Source: Rhodospirillaceae bacterium (lineage in GTDB: Bacteria > Pseudomonadota > Alphaproteobacteria > Dongiales > Dongiaceae). Taken from it: 64,000 nucleotides of DNA. Position 1 is the stretch's first letter, and each line of letters starts with the position of its first letter. A program made the position numbers and the translations under genes. The stretch is taken from assembly GCA_016712715.1 (NCBI GenBank), contig JADJQM010000002.1, positions 186,001 to 250,000 of the forward strand. The letters run 5' to 3'. Below the pieces are notes generated by a model. It was not told where the DNA came from. It saw only the letters and a program-made list of their open reading frames with translations, and made no database searches. Below are positions 1-8,639 of this stretch, piece by piece.

Positions 1-1897
1 ACAGCAAAGCCGCCTTGGGCACGATGCCGAAACGGCGCAGCCAGGCTGCCGACAGAATGGCGCTTTCCGCCACTTCGTCCTCGGTCGGATTGGCCGTCAC
101 ATCTGTGTCGGTGATGAAGAAGGTACCGGAGGTGAGCAGCACGGCGGTCAACGTCGAATAAGCCCGCAGGCCTGGCTTCCGCCCGATCACTTCGTTGACA
201 TAGCCGAGATGCCGCTCGAAACGGCCGATCGTGCCGCAGATGAGCGCATCGGCCTCGCCACGCCGCACCATGAGGGCGGCGATCAAGGTGCTGCGCGTGC
301 GCACCAGCGTGCGCGCTGAATCCGGGGTGACGCCGCGTCGCTCTGTCAGCGACAGATAAAGCGCCCAATATTCATTGTAGCGCGGATCGCCTTCCGGATC
401 GCACAACTCGAAATCAACGCCTTCCTTGAGGCGCAGGCCGATCTTGGCGATGCGCCGTTCCACCACGGCGCGACGCCCAACGAGGATGGGGAAAGCCAAG
501 CGTTCATCGACCACCGATTGCGCGGCACGCAGCACGCGCTCGTCCTCACCCTCGGCATAGACCAGGCGGCGCTTGTCGGCGCGGGCGCGTTCGAACACCG
601 GCTTCATCACGAGGCCCGACCGGAACACGAATTGTTCGAGATTGGTGCGATAGCCGTCCCAATCGGTGATCGGCCGCGTAGCCACACCACTGTCGATGGC
701 AGCACGCGCCACGGCCGGCGCCAGTTCCACGATGAGGCGCGGGTCGAAGGGCTTCGGGATCAAGAACTCCGGACCGAATTGCATTTCCTGGCCACCATAG
801 GCCGAGGTCACCACATCGCTGCTCTCGGCGCGTGCCAGCTTGGCGATGGCATAGACGCAGGCGACCTTCATCGCTTCGTTGATCTGCGTCGCACCGACAT
901 CAAGGGCGCCGCGGAAGATGAAGGGGAAGCAGAGGACGTTGTTGACCTGGTTGGGATAGTCGGAGCGTCCGGTGGCGATGACGGCATCTGGCCGCACGGC
1001 CTTCACTTCTTCCGGCAGGATCTCGGGCGTCGGATTGGCCAGCGCGAAAATGATCGGGCGCGGACCCATCTGCGCCACCATCTCCGGCTTCAACACGCGC
1101 GGCGCGGACAGCCCTAGGAAGATGTCGGCATTCTTGATGGCATCGCCCAGCGTGCGCGCATCAGTCTTGCGCGCGTAGCGGGCCTTGCGCGGATCCATGA
1201 GTTCGGTGCGACCTTCATAAGCCACGCCGACGATGTCCGTCACCGTGACATTGTCGACCGAGAGGCCCAGCGCCACCAGGAGATCGAGGCAGGCGAGCGC
1301 CGCAGCACCCGCACCCGACGTCACCAGCTTCACGTCACCGATCTTCTTGCCGACGACTTCGAGCGCGTTGATGAGGGCGGCTGCCACTACGATGGCGGTG
1401 CCATGCTGGTCGTCATGCATGACCGGGATCTTCATCCGCTCACGCAGCTTGCCCTCGACCTCGAAACATTCAGGCGCCTTGATATCCTCAAGGTTGATGC
1501 CGCCGAAGGTCGGCTCAAGGGCCGCGATGATGTCCACCAGCTTCTGCGGGTCGGTCTCGTTGATCTCGATGTCGAACACGTCGATATCGGCGAATTTCTT
1601 GAAGAGGACGGCCTTGCCCTCCATCACTGGCTTGGCAGCCAGCGGCCCGATCGCACCGAGGCCGAGGACGGCGGTGCCATTGGTCACGACGGCGATGAGA
1701 TTGCCACGGCTGGTGTACTCAGCCGCCATGGCCGGGTCGGCGGCAATCGCCTCGGAGGCAGCGGCAACACCCGGCGAATAGGCCAGGGCCAGATCACGCT
1801 GATTGGCGAGGGGCTTGGTGGCCTGGATGGCGATCTTGCCGGGTTTCGGGCGCCGGTGATATTCGAGGGCGCCTTCTCTGATGCTGTCGTCCGCCAT
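1..1897 (-). CDS. maeB: NADP-dependent malic enzyme with C-terminal phosphotransacetylase-like domain (3' end outside window)
   Basis: Oxidative decarboxylation of malate to pyruvate with NADPH production in the cytoplasm. I translated the minus strand from ATG at 1897, which has a GAGGG ribosome site just upstream; about 632 codons are open to the window edge. The N-terminal half shows malic-enzyme signatures: AYSPGVA near residue 40, TNGTAVLGLGAIGP near 75, HDDQHGTAIV near 160 and the nucleotide-binding SGAGAAALACL. From about residue 425 (RRLVYAEGEDERVLRAA) the sequence matches the phosphate acetyl/butyryltransferase domain, which in the hybrid MaeB class is regulatory rather than catalytic. 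The family is about 750-770 residues, so roughly 120 residues lie beyond position 1. The frame is intact as far as visible. Confidence 0.95.
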   Translation of the reverse strand, partial: MADDSIREGALEYHRRPKPGKIAIQATKPLANQRDLALAYSPGVAAASEAIAADPAMAAEYTSRGNLIAVVTNGTAVLGLGAIGPLAAKPVMEGKAVLFKKFADIDVFDIEINETDPQKLVDIIAALEPTFGGINLEDIKAPECFEVEGKLRERMKIPVMHDDQHGTAIVVAAALINALEVVGKKIGDVKLVTSGAGAAALACLDLLVALGLSVDNVTVTDIVGVAYEGRTELMDPRKARYARKTDARTLGDAIKNADIFLGLSAPRVLKPEMVAQMGPRPIIFALANPTPEILPEEVKAVRPDAVIATGRSDYPNQVNNVLCFPFIFRGALDVGATQINEAMKVACVYAIAKLARAESSDVVTSAYGGQEMQFGPEFLIPKPFDPRLIVELAPAVARAAIDSGVATRPITDWDGYRTNLEQFVFRSGLVMKPVFERARADKRRLVYAEGEDERVLRAAQSVVDERLAFPILVGRRAVVERRIAKIGLRLKEGVDFELCDPEGDPRYNEYWALYLSLTERRGVTPDSARTLVRTRSTLIAALMVRRGEADALICGTIGRFERHLGYVNEVIGRKPGLRAYSTLTAVLLTSGTFFITDTDVTANPTEDEVAESAILSAAWLRRFGIVPKAALL

Positions 1898-1951
1898 ATC
1901 GCCCTCAAAATGCCGCGGCAAAAGCCGCGTCGACCTTCATGATTGGCGCGG

Positions 1952-1957
1952 ATTATA
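1952..1957 (-). promoter_or_regulatory. -10 element (TATAAT) upstream of maeB
   Basis: A perfect TATAAT on the minus strand preceded by GGC, about 55 nt before the maeB start. No convincing -35 is seen at 16-18 nt (best is GTGGCG). A short hairpin (CGCGGC/GCCGCG, 1914-1929) lies in the predicted leader next to the ribosome site. The promoter role is inferred. Confidence 0.4.
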
Positions 1958-2092
1958 GCCAAGGGGCGCGCATGCGCCACCCTGACGGGGCCGGTTAAGG
2001 CTATTTTTTGGATTTCGATTCATGGGGATAGCCGGGGCCAGCGCCCGGACTATCCAAGGACCCTGAGGTTGGGTCCAAACCGTCTAAAAGAA

Positions 2093-2177
2093 TGGTGCGG
2101 TCGAGAAGACTCGAACTTCCACGGGTTGCCCCACAGCGACCTCAACGCTGCGCGTCTACCAATTCCGCCACGACCGC
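2093..2177 (-). tRNA. tRNA-Leu (GAG anticodon)
   Basis: The minus strand folds as a class II tRNA. The acceptor stem is GCGGTCG pairing with CGACCGC, followed by discriminator A and an encoded CCA (2093-2095). The D-arm has AATTGGTAGACGC, the anticodon loop TTGAGGT gives GAG, there is a long variable arm, and the T-loop is GTTCGAGTC. Length is 85 nt including CCA. Leucine identity follows from the GAG anticodon, the long variable arm and discriminator A. Confidence 0.95.
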
Positions 2178-2281
2178 GCCCGAAGGGTCACTTGACCCTT
2201 GCCAGACAGCGCCGCGGGGAATAGCAAATCGGGGCGTGGGGATCAAGCAAACAAAAAACCCAACCATTCAAAGGGCTTGCC

Positions 2282-2941
2282 GTGGGCGATTTGAGCGAAT
2301 TGACGTGGCGGATCAGCGATGAGCGCATTCCTTACCCGGAAGCGGTCGATTTCATGGAGCAAAGGGTCGCCGAGATTCGCGCCGGGACGGCGTCGGAAAT
2401 GATCTGGCTGCTGGAACATCCCCCGCTTTACACCGCCGGCACCAGCGCCAAGCCGGGAGATCTCCTGGCCCCGAACCGCTTCCCTGTCTATCAGAGCGGC
2501 CGCGGCGGGCAGTTCACCTATCATGGACCCGGTCAGCGTGTGGCCTACGCCATGTTGAACGTGAAGAAGCGCGGCGGTGACGTCCGGCATTTCGTGCACG
2601 ATCTGGAGGAATGGGTGATTCGCACCCTCGACCGCTTTAATGTGCGGGCCGAGCGGCGCGAGGGGCGGGTCGGCATCTGGGTGGCCGACGGGGGCCGCGA
2701 AGACAAGATCGGCGCCATCGGCATCCGCCTGCGGCATTGGATCAGCTTTCATGGCATTTCCATCAATGTCGACCCGGAGCTGTCGCACTTCGAGGGGATC
2801 GTGCCCTGCGGCATCAGCGAAAGTGCGACGAGCCCCTACGGCGTGACATCGCTGGCGAAGCTCGGGCAGATGGTGACCATGCCGGAACTCGATATGGCGC
2901 TGAAGGCGGCCTTTGCCGAGGTGTTTGGGCCGAGCGCGTAG
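2282..2941 (+). CDS. lipB: Lipoyl(octanoyl) transferase LipB
   Basis: Transfers octanoate from octanoyl-ACP to lipoyl domains, the first step of lipoate synthesis. The 219-residue product has the family signatures: LLEHPPLYTAG near residue 44, RGGQFTYHGPGQ near 77, the lysine of DKIGAIG near 141 and the acyl-accepting cysteine of IVPCGIS near 178. The start is GTG at 2282 with a weak upstream ribosome site, so a slightly different start is possible. It is the only plus-strand gene in this stretch and converges on the SDR gene, with a palindromic repeat element filling the gap. Confidence 0.95.
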   Translation: MGDLSELTWRISDERIPYPEAVDFMEQRVAEIRAGTASEMIWLLEHPPLYTAGTSAKPGDLLAPNRFPVYQSGRGGQFTYHGPGQRVAYAMLNVKKRGGDVRHFVHDLEEWVIRTLDRFNVRAERREGRVGIWVADGGREDKIGAIGIRLRHWISFHGISINVDPELSHFEGIVPCGISESATSPYGVTSLAKLGQMVTMPELDMALKAAFAEVFGPSA

Positions 2942-2949
2942 CTGAGAAG

Positions 2950-3090
2950 CCCCCTCACCCTGACCCTCTCCCGCGAGGGGAGAGGGAATGAGATCTGCCG
3001 GCAGAACCGAGCCCAGCAGAAAGATCGCTGTTGAAATGCGAGGCACCGAGCCCCTCTCCCCTCGCGGGAGAGGGGTTGGGGTGAGGGGGG
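2950..3090. repeat. REPIN-like element: two inverted GC-rich palindromes around a short core
   Basis: The left unit (2950-2986) and right unit (about 3050-3090) are near-perfect inverted copies, each containing its own GAGGGGAGAGGG/CCCTCTCCC palindrome. They flank a core with ATGAGATCTGCCGGCA. A second copy at 50590-50725, in the opposite orientation, has the same arms and a matching core. The element begins 8 nt after lipB stops and abuts the SDR stop codon, so it may also fold as a bidirectional terminator. No transposase is encoded. Confidence 0.8.
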
Positions 3091-3867
3091 TTAGTTCCCG
3101 CCGCGGCTGGCTCCACCATCGAGGCGGAAGAAGGCGCCGGTGGTGTAAGCGGATTGCTGCCCGGCGAGGAAGGCGACCATAGCTCCGAATTCGGTTGGAT
3201 CGCCATAGCGCCCGACCGGAATGCCGGCGGCTCCTTCTGCCGCCACCTCAGCCAATGCACGGCCCGCGCGCTGCGCCGCCGCGGCATCCAGGGAATGCGT
3301 GCGCTCCGTCGCAAAGGCGCCGGGCGCCACCGTGTTGACGGTGACGCCCTGCCCCGCCACTTCATCGGAGAGTGATTTCAGCCAGCCATTGAGGCCTGCG
3401 CGCAAGGCATTGGAATAGACGAGGCCCGGGATCGGCTCCTGCACACTTGTGGAGGCGATCGAGATGATGCGGCCCCAGCCGCGCGCGGCCATGCCCTTGA
3501 CGAGATGGGCGGCAAGGTCGATCTGGTTGAGGAACATTGCATCGAACTGGCTGGCCCAGGTCTTGCGATCGCCGGCACCTGCCTTGACCGGGGGCGGTGG
3601 GGGCGAGTTCAGCACCAGGATATCGTAGCCGCGCGGATCTTCCATGATCGAGGTGAGGTCGGCCTGGCGACCGAGATCGGCAACCAGCGCCGAGGCTTTT
3701 CCGCCTTTCGCGATGATGTCTTTAACCTGGACGCTCAGCTTCTCGCTACTGCGCGCGAGCAACACGGTCTCGACACCTTCGGCAGCCAGGGCGGCAGCGG
3801 AGGCGGCACCCAGGCCTTGACTGGCACCCAGCACCAGGGCGCGCTTGCCGCTCAATCCCAGATCCAT
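3091..3867 (-). CDS. SDR-family oxidoreductase, atypical active site
   Basis: 258-residue Rossmann-fold protein. The N-terminus has LVLGASQGLGAASA, the classical SDR glycine motif, and the C-terminus ends in GAFFRLDGGASRGGN, as in FabG-like SDRs. The usual NNAG motif is replaced by LNSPPPPP, and the canonical YxxxK is YSNAL followed by R, so the catalytic lysine position holds leucine. A serine precedes it in SIASTS. Known divergent SDR subgroups carry a similar SNALR motif, so the reaction cannot be assigned. It follows acylphosphatase by 21 nt at the end of the pcc gene group and is probably cotranscribed. Confidence 0.85.
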   Translation of the reverse strand: MDLGLSGKRALVLGASQGLGAASAAALAAEGVETVLLARSSEKLSVQVKDIIAKGGKASALVADLGRQADLTSIMEDPRGYDILVLNSPPPPPVKAGAGDRKTWASQFDAMFLNQIDLAAHLVKGMAARGWGRIISIASTSVQEPIPGLVYSNALRAGLNGWLKSLSDEVAGQGVTVNTVAPGAFATERTHSLDAAAAQRAGRALAEVAAEGAAGIPVGRYGDPTEFGAMVAFLAGQQSAYTTGAFFRLDGGASRGGN

Positions 3868-3888
3868 GTCACTCTCGCTTGCCTCGTT

Positions 3889-4185
3889 TCAGGAGCTGGA
3901 TCTTTTCGCGAATGAGTCTGGAATGTCGCCTGCGAAATCCTCAACGCCGACCTCCACCACACGCGCGGCTGGCGGCCCCTGATGGCAGGCAGCGATCATG
4001 TCATCGACTTTGGTCTGTGGCCCCGCGAACAGCGCCTCCACCGAGCCATCGGCAAGATTGCGCACCCAACCCTTCAGGGCACGCGCCTGCGCCTGCTCGA
4101 TCGTCCAGGCGCGATACCAGACACCCTGCACCTTGCCGCTGATCAGGCAGCGTTTGGCAACCCAGCCGGCAGGAAGCGAAGGCAT
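3889..4185 (-). CDS. acyP: Acylphosphatase
   Basis: 98-residue small alpha/beta protein. Acylphosphatases hydrolyse carboxyl-phosphate bonds. The signature ISGKVQGVWYRAWT holds the phosphate-binding loop arginine, and GWVRNLADGSVEALFAG carries the catalytic asparagine. The ATG overlaps the pccA stop in a TGATG junction, indicating translational coupling with the carboxylase alpha subunit. An internal GTG about 8 codons in is an alternative start. Confidence 0.93.
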   Translation of the reverse strand: MPSLPAGWVAKRCLISGKVQGVWYRAWTIEQAQARALKGWVRNLADGSVEALFAGPQTKVDDMIAACHQGPPAARVVEVGVEDFAGDIPDSFAKRSSS

Positions 4186-6170
4186 CAGCCGAATTCCACA
4201 ATGACCTGATCAACGGCAAGGCTATCGCCGGATTTGGCGTGAATCTTGGCGACCGTGCCGTCGCGTTCGGCCTTGAGGATGTTCATCATCTTCATGGCTT
4301 CGACAACACAGAGCTCCTCGCCAGCCTTGACCTCCTGGCCCTCTTTGACGGCGAGCGAGACGAGCAGGCCCGGCATCGGCGAGAGCAGGTATTTCGACAT
4401 GTCCGGCGGCTGCTTCACCAGCATGTGCCGGTCGAGTTCGGCCGCGCGCGGCGCCAGCACCAGCACCTTGGCCTGGGCGCCGGCATAGGTCAGCCGATAG
4501 CCGATCCCCACCCGGTCGATCTGGATCGTGATATTGCGGCCATCGATGCGGCCACGCCACAGCACGTCGCCGAGCTTCCAATCGCTCACCAGCTCATGGC
4601 TCTTCTTGTCGGCGATGACGGCGAAACCAGCGGCTGTCTCCGCGACTGTCGCCTCATGCATGGTGTCGCCCAGCTTCACCATCCACTTGCCATCGACCAT
4701 GCTGCCATTGGCATGGAAATGCGGGACGCGGCCATGAGCGCGGAGTTCATAGCGATGATGCACGATGGCCGCCACGGCGACGAGATCGGCATGGGCTTGC
4801 GCCGGCAGGTTGACGCCGTGGAAACCGTCCGGAAACTCCTCAGCGATGAAGCCGGTGGTGAGGCGCCCGGCAGCAAAGCGTTCATGGGCCATGAGTGCCG
4901 AAAGGAACGGCATGTTGTGGTTGAGACCGCGGATGTAGAACGCATCCAGCGCGTCGCGCATGGTCTGCGTGGCGGACTTTCGGTCCGGGCCGTAGGCCAC
5001 CAGCTTGGCGATCATCGGGTCGTAGAACATGCTGATTTCGGCGCCCTCATAGACGCCGGAATCGACGCGCACATTGGCGCCAAGGCTGGGTTCGCGATAG
5101 CGCACCAGGCGCCCGGTCGAGGGCAGGAAGTTGCGCAAGGGATCCTCGGCATAGACGCGCGCTTCGATGGCCCAGCCCTTCAGCTTCACATCGGTCTGTT
5201 TGAGCTTCAACTTCTCGCCATAGGCCACCCGGATCATCTGCTCGACGAGGTCCAGGCCGGTCACCATTTCGGTCACCGGATGTTCGACCTGGAGACGCGT
5301 GTTCATTTCGAGGAAGTAGAAATTGCGCTTGCCGTCGACGATGAACTCGACGGTGCCGGCGGATTTGTATTTGACGGCCTTCGCAAGCGCCACCGCCTGT
5401 TCGCCCATGGCGGCGCGGGTCTTCTCATCGAGGAAGGGCGACGGCGCCTCTTCGATCACTTTCTGGTGGCGGCGCTGGATCGAGCATTCGCGTTCGCCGA
5501 GGTATAGGCAGGTGCCATGGCCGTCGGCCAGGACCTGGATCTCGATATGACGCGGCTCCTCGATGAATTTCTCGATGAAGATGCGGTCGTCCCCGAAGCT
5601 CGCTTTCGCTTCAGACGTGGCCGAGCGGAAGCCATCCTTGGCCTCGGCATCGTTATAGGCGACCCGCATGCCCTTGCCGCCACCGCCGGCCGAGGCCTTG
5701 ACCATGACCGGGTAGCCGATCTCGCGGGCGATCTTGACGGCATGATCACCGTCCTTGATCACGTCGAGGAAGCCCGGAACCATGTTGACGCCGGCTTCCT
5801 TGGCGAGCTTCTTCGATTCGATCTTGTCGCCCATGGCGTGGATGGCATGGGGATCGGGGCCGATGAAGGTGATCTTGGCCTTCTTGAGCGCCTCGGCGAA
5901 CTTCATGTTCTCGGACAGGAAGCCATAGCCGGGATGAACCGCCTCGGCACCCGTGGCCTTGCAGGCCTCGACGATTTTCTCGATGACGAGATACGACTCG
6001 CGCGCCGCCGCGGGACCGATCGCCACGGCCTCGTCGGCCAGACGCACATGAAGCGCGTCGGCATCGGGTTCCGAATAGACGGCCACGGTCTTGATGCCCA
6101 TGGCCTTGGCGGTCTTGATGACGCGGCAGGCGATCTCGCCGCGATTGGCAATCAGGATCTTCTTGAACAT
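4185..6170 (-). CDS. pccA: Propionyl/acetyl-CoA carboxylase alpha subunit (biotin carboxylase plus biotin carrier)
   Basis: ATP-dependent carboxylation of biotin, then transfer by the beta subunit to an acyl-CoA. About 661 residues from ATG at 6170 (MFKKILIANRGE), chosen because family members begin here; in-frame upstream codons extend to 6197. The biotin carboxylase domain spans about residues 1-450 with the ATP-grasp glycine loop KASAGGGGKGMR and EMNTRLQVEH. The C-terminal biotinyl domain carries the attachment motif EAMKMMN near residue 630. It lies 23 nt after pccB. The mid-length and linked pccB favour propionyl-CoA carboxylase, but related acyl-CoA substrates cannot be excluded. Confidence 0.93.
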   Translation of the reverse strand: MFKKILIANRGEIACRVIKTAKAMGIKTVAVYSEPDADALHVRLADEAVAIGPAAARESYLVIEKIVEACKATGAEAVHPGYGFLSENMKFAEALKKAKITFIGPDPHAIHAMGDKIESKKLAKEAGVNMVPGFLDVIKDGDHAVKIAREIGYPVMVKASAGGGGKGMRVAYNDAEAKDGFRSATSEAKASFGDDRIFIEKFIEEPRHIEIQVLADGHGTCLYLGERECSIQRRHQKVIEEAPSPFLDEKTRAAMGEQAVALAKAVKYKSAGTVEFIVDGKRNFYFLEMNTRLQVEHPVTEMVTGLDLVEQMIRVAYGEKLKLKQTDVKLKGWAIEARVYAEDPLRNFLPSTGRLVRYREPSLGANVRVDSGVYEGAEISMFYDPMIAKLVAYGPDRKSATQTMRDALDAFYIRGLNHNMPFLSALMAHERFAAGRLTTGFIAEEFPDGFHGVNLPAQAHADLVAVAAIVHHRYELRAHGRVPHFHANGSMVDGKWMVKLGDTMHEATVAETAAGFAVIADKKSHELVSDWKLGDVLWRGRIDGRNITIQIDRVGIGYRLTYAGAQAKVLVLAPRAAELDRHMLVKQPPDMSKYLLSPMPGLLVSLAVKEGQEVKAGEELCVVEAMKMMNILKAERDGTVAKIHAKSGDSLAVDQVIVEFG

Positions 6171-6193
6171 GATCTTGTCTCTCCCGCCCCGGC

Positions 6194-7726
6194 TCAAAGC
6201 GGGATGTTGTCGTGCTTCTTCCAGGGATTCTCGACCTTCTTGTCCCTCAGCATGGCCAGGGACCGGCAGATTCGCTTGCGGGTCGAATGCGGCATGATGA
6301 CATCGTCGATGAACCCCCGTGCGCCGGCCACGAAGGGTGTCGCGAACTTCTGGCGGTATTCCTCGGTGCGCTCGGCGATCTTGTCGGCATCGCCCGCATC
6401 CGCACGGAAGATGATCTCGACAGCACCCTTGGGGCCCATCACGGCGATTTCAGCAGTCGGCCAGGCGAAGTTCACATCGCCGCGCAGATGCTTCGAGCTC
6501 ATGACGTCGTAAGCACCGCCATAGGCCTTGCGGGTAATGACGGTGACCTTGGGCACCGTTGCTTCGCCATAGGCAAAGAGCAGCTTGGCGCCGTGCTTGA
6601 TGATGGCGCCGTGCTCCTGCGTCGTACCCGGCAGGAAGCCCGGGACGTCGACGAAAGTCACGATGGGAATCTCGAAGCAATCGCAGAAGCGCACGAAGCG
6701 CGCCGCTTTCCGGGATGAATCGATGTCGAGACAGCCGGCCAGGACCATCGGCTGATTGGCAACAATGCCGACCGTCTCGCCGCCCATCCGGGCAAAACCG
6801 GTGAGGATGTTACGCGCGTAATTGGGCTGCAGCTCAAAGAAGTCGCCCTCGTCCACCACCTTCTGGATGAGTTCCTTCATGTCATAGGGCTTGTTGGGAT
6901 TTGACGGGATCAGCGTGTCCAGCGACATCTCGTCGCGGTCGATCGGGTCCATCGTCGGCCGTGCCGGCGCCTTGGAGCGGTTCGAGGCGGGCAGCATGTC
7001 GACGAAGCGGCGGACTTCAAGCAGTGCCTCGACATCGTTCTCGAAGGCGAGGTCGGCGACGCCCGATTTCTGGCTGTGGGTGACGGCACCGCCCAATTGT
7101 TCGAACGTCACCGTCTCATGGGTCACGGTCTTCACCACCTCGGGACCGGTGACGAACATGTAGGAGCTGTCCTTCACCATGAAGATGAAGTCGGTCATGG
7201 CCGGGGAATAGACGGCACCACCGGCACAGGGCCCCATGATGACGCTGATCTGCGGCACAACGCCGGACGCCATGATGTTGCGCTGGAAAACCTCGGCATA
7301 GCCAGCGAGGGACGCCACACCTTCCTGGATGCGGGCGCCACCCGAATCGTTGATCCCGATGACCGGGGCGCCGACGCGCAGGGCCTGGTCCATCACCTTG
7401 CAGATCTTCTCGGCATGGGCCTCGGAGAGCGAACCGCCGAAGACGGTGAAATCCTGGCTGAAGACGAACACCAATCGGCCATTGACGGTGCCATAACCGG
7501 TCACCACGCCATCGCCCGGCACACGCTGCGATCCCATGCCGAAATCATGGCAGCGGTGCTCGACGAACATGTCCCATTCTTCGAAGGAATCCGGGTCGAG
7601 CAGCAATTCGATGCGCTCGCGGGCGGTCAGCCTGCCCTTGGCATGCTGCGCCTCGACGCGCTTTTTACCGCCGCCGGCACGCGCTGCGTCGCGCTTGTCT
7701 TCAAGCTGTTTCAGGATTTCCTGCAT
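6194..7726 (-). CDS. pccB: Propionyl-CoA carboxylase beta subunit (carboxyltransferase)
   Basis: 510 residues from ATG at 7726, preceded by an AGGGGGAC ribosome site; longer in-frame readings lack one. Catalyses carboxyl transfer from biotin to propionyl-CoA, giving methylmalonyl-CoA. Motifs include GKLTARER-like GRLTARERIELLLD, DSGGARIQEG and GPCAGGAVYSPA in the N-terminal half, and FVDVPGFLPGTTQE with AYGGAYDVMSSKHL in the C-terminal half; these form the two crotonase-type acyl-CoA sites. First gene of the pccB-pccA-acyP-SDR group. Confidence 0.95.
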   Translation of the reverse strand: MQEILKQLEDKRDAARAGGGKKRVEAQHAKGRLTARERIELLLDPDSFEEWDMFVEHRCHDFGMGSQRVPGDGVVTGYGTVNGRLVFVFSQDFTVFGGSLSEAHAEKICKVMDQALRVGAPVIGINDSGGARIQEGVASLAGYAEVFQRNIMASGVVPQISVIMGPCAGGAVYSPAMTDFIFMVKDSSYMFVTGPEVVKTVTHETVTFEQLGGAVTHSQKSGVADLAFENDVEALLEVRRFVDMLPASNRSKAPARPTMDPIDRDEMSLDTLIPSNPNKPYDMKELIQKVVDEGDFFELQPNYARNILTGFARMGGETVGIVANQPMVLAGCLDIDSSRKAARFVRFCDCFEIPIVTFVDVPGFLPGTTQEHGAIIKHGAKLLFAYGEATVPKVTVITRKAYGGAYDVMSSKHLRGDVNFAWPTAEIAVMGPKGAVEIIFRADAGDADKIAERTEEYRQKFATPFVAGARGFIDDVIMPHSTRKRICRSLAMLRDKKVENPWKKHDNIPL

Positions 7727-7920
7727 TGGCCCGTCCCCCTGATGACTAGCCGGCCCTGGAGGCCGGGAGGTTTCGCCCCGCGCTTTTTTCCGCAGGTGCG
7801 AAAAGCGTATTCTGGATAGCACGAAGAATTCGCGAACCCAAGGCCGAAGCGACAGCCAATCCGGTCAAAAACGCCGCTTTCCGGGTGATTTCAACCGGTC
7901 CATTCGTCGTAGGAATCGGA

Positions 7921-8634
7921 TTATGGCAGGCCCAGCAAATCGAGGAAGCGGCGGGCCGCCACCAGCTCGGCCAATTGGCCCACCCGGCGTTCGAGCGCAT
8001 CCTTATCCTCACCCCAGCGCTCGGCCTGGTAGAGCTCGTCGAGCTGGGCCGCATGGGCGGCCTGTTCCGCCGTGAGCTCCCCCTCCGCGACGGCCAGCGC
8101 GATCACCAGGGATCCCGCGGCATAGACCAGCGTTGCCAACCCCGCGAGGGCGAAGTCGCCAAACCCGTCCACGGCACGCGTCAGGGCCTCCAGGCTCGCC
8201 TGGGGCTGCGGAATGGCGACGATGCCGCTGGTGACGGAGAGCGACACGTCGTAACGCCGGCGCAGCCAATCGAGCAGCGGATCCCAGGTCTGGCTCTCCC
8301 GCTCGACCAGGGTGGCTGGTTCGGTTGCGCGGTAGCAGATGAGATCGGTGCCGGCATAACCGGCCAGGTCCGCCACGATACTTGCCCGCGCCGGCCCGAT
8401 GCGATCGATCGCCGTGGCAGCAAACTGCATCAGCGGCATGCTGTGCGGATGGATCTTTTCGGTCTGCGCATCCCACTCGCCGGCGATGGCGTTGGCCAAG
8501 GCGTGGCTTGGGAGATCGAACGCATTCTTCGCAGGCGAGCGCAGGACCTTGCCATCCAGCGTGACGCCCCAACCCAGGTCGGTCCGGATGACGGCGACGT
8601 TCTTGTAGAAGCGACGTGGTGCCGACCCAAGCAT
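7921..8634 (-). CDS. ATP12-family F1-ATPase assembly chaperone
   Basis: 237 residues. ATP12 proteins bind the alpha subunit during assembly of F1-ATPase in mitochondria and alphaproteobacteria. Seen here are an N-terminal basic FYKNV segment, GWGVTLDGKVLRSPAKN, a conserved MPLMQFAATAIDR helix and the TDLICYRATEPATLVERE block with WDPLLDW, in family order. The start lies 5 nt after the AsmA stop, so the two are probably cotranscribed. The 194 nt separating it from pccB contain no gene I can support. Confidence 0.9.
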   Translation of the reverse strand: MLGSAPRRFYKNVAVIRTDLGWGVTLDGKVLRSPAKNAFDLPSHALANAIAGEWDAQTEKIHPHSMPLMQFAATAIDRIGPARASIVADLAGYAGTDLICYRATEPATLVERESQTWDPLLDWLRRRYDVSLSVTSGIVAIPQPQASLEALTRAVDGFGDFALAGLATLVYAAGSLVIALAVAEGELTAEQAAHAAQLDELYQAERWGEDKDALERRVGQLAELVAARRFLDLLGLP

Positions 8635-8639
8635 GGCAA

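Noticed and set aside
4239..5507. Long plus-strand open frame opposite pccA, with similar antisense frames opposite rsh, cysNC and rplB
   Set aside because: These arise from codon bias in high-GC genes; compositions are histidine/arginine-rich and lack motifs or ribosome sites.
7727..7920. Minus-strand reading between ATP12 and pccB with a hydrophobic stretch (AAFLTGLAVASALGSRIL)
   Set aside because: No ATG, GTG or TTG with a ribosome site precedes it; the frame only stays open because it runs through ATP12 out of frame.
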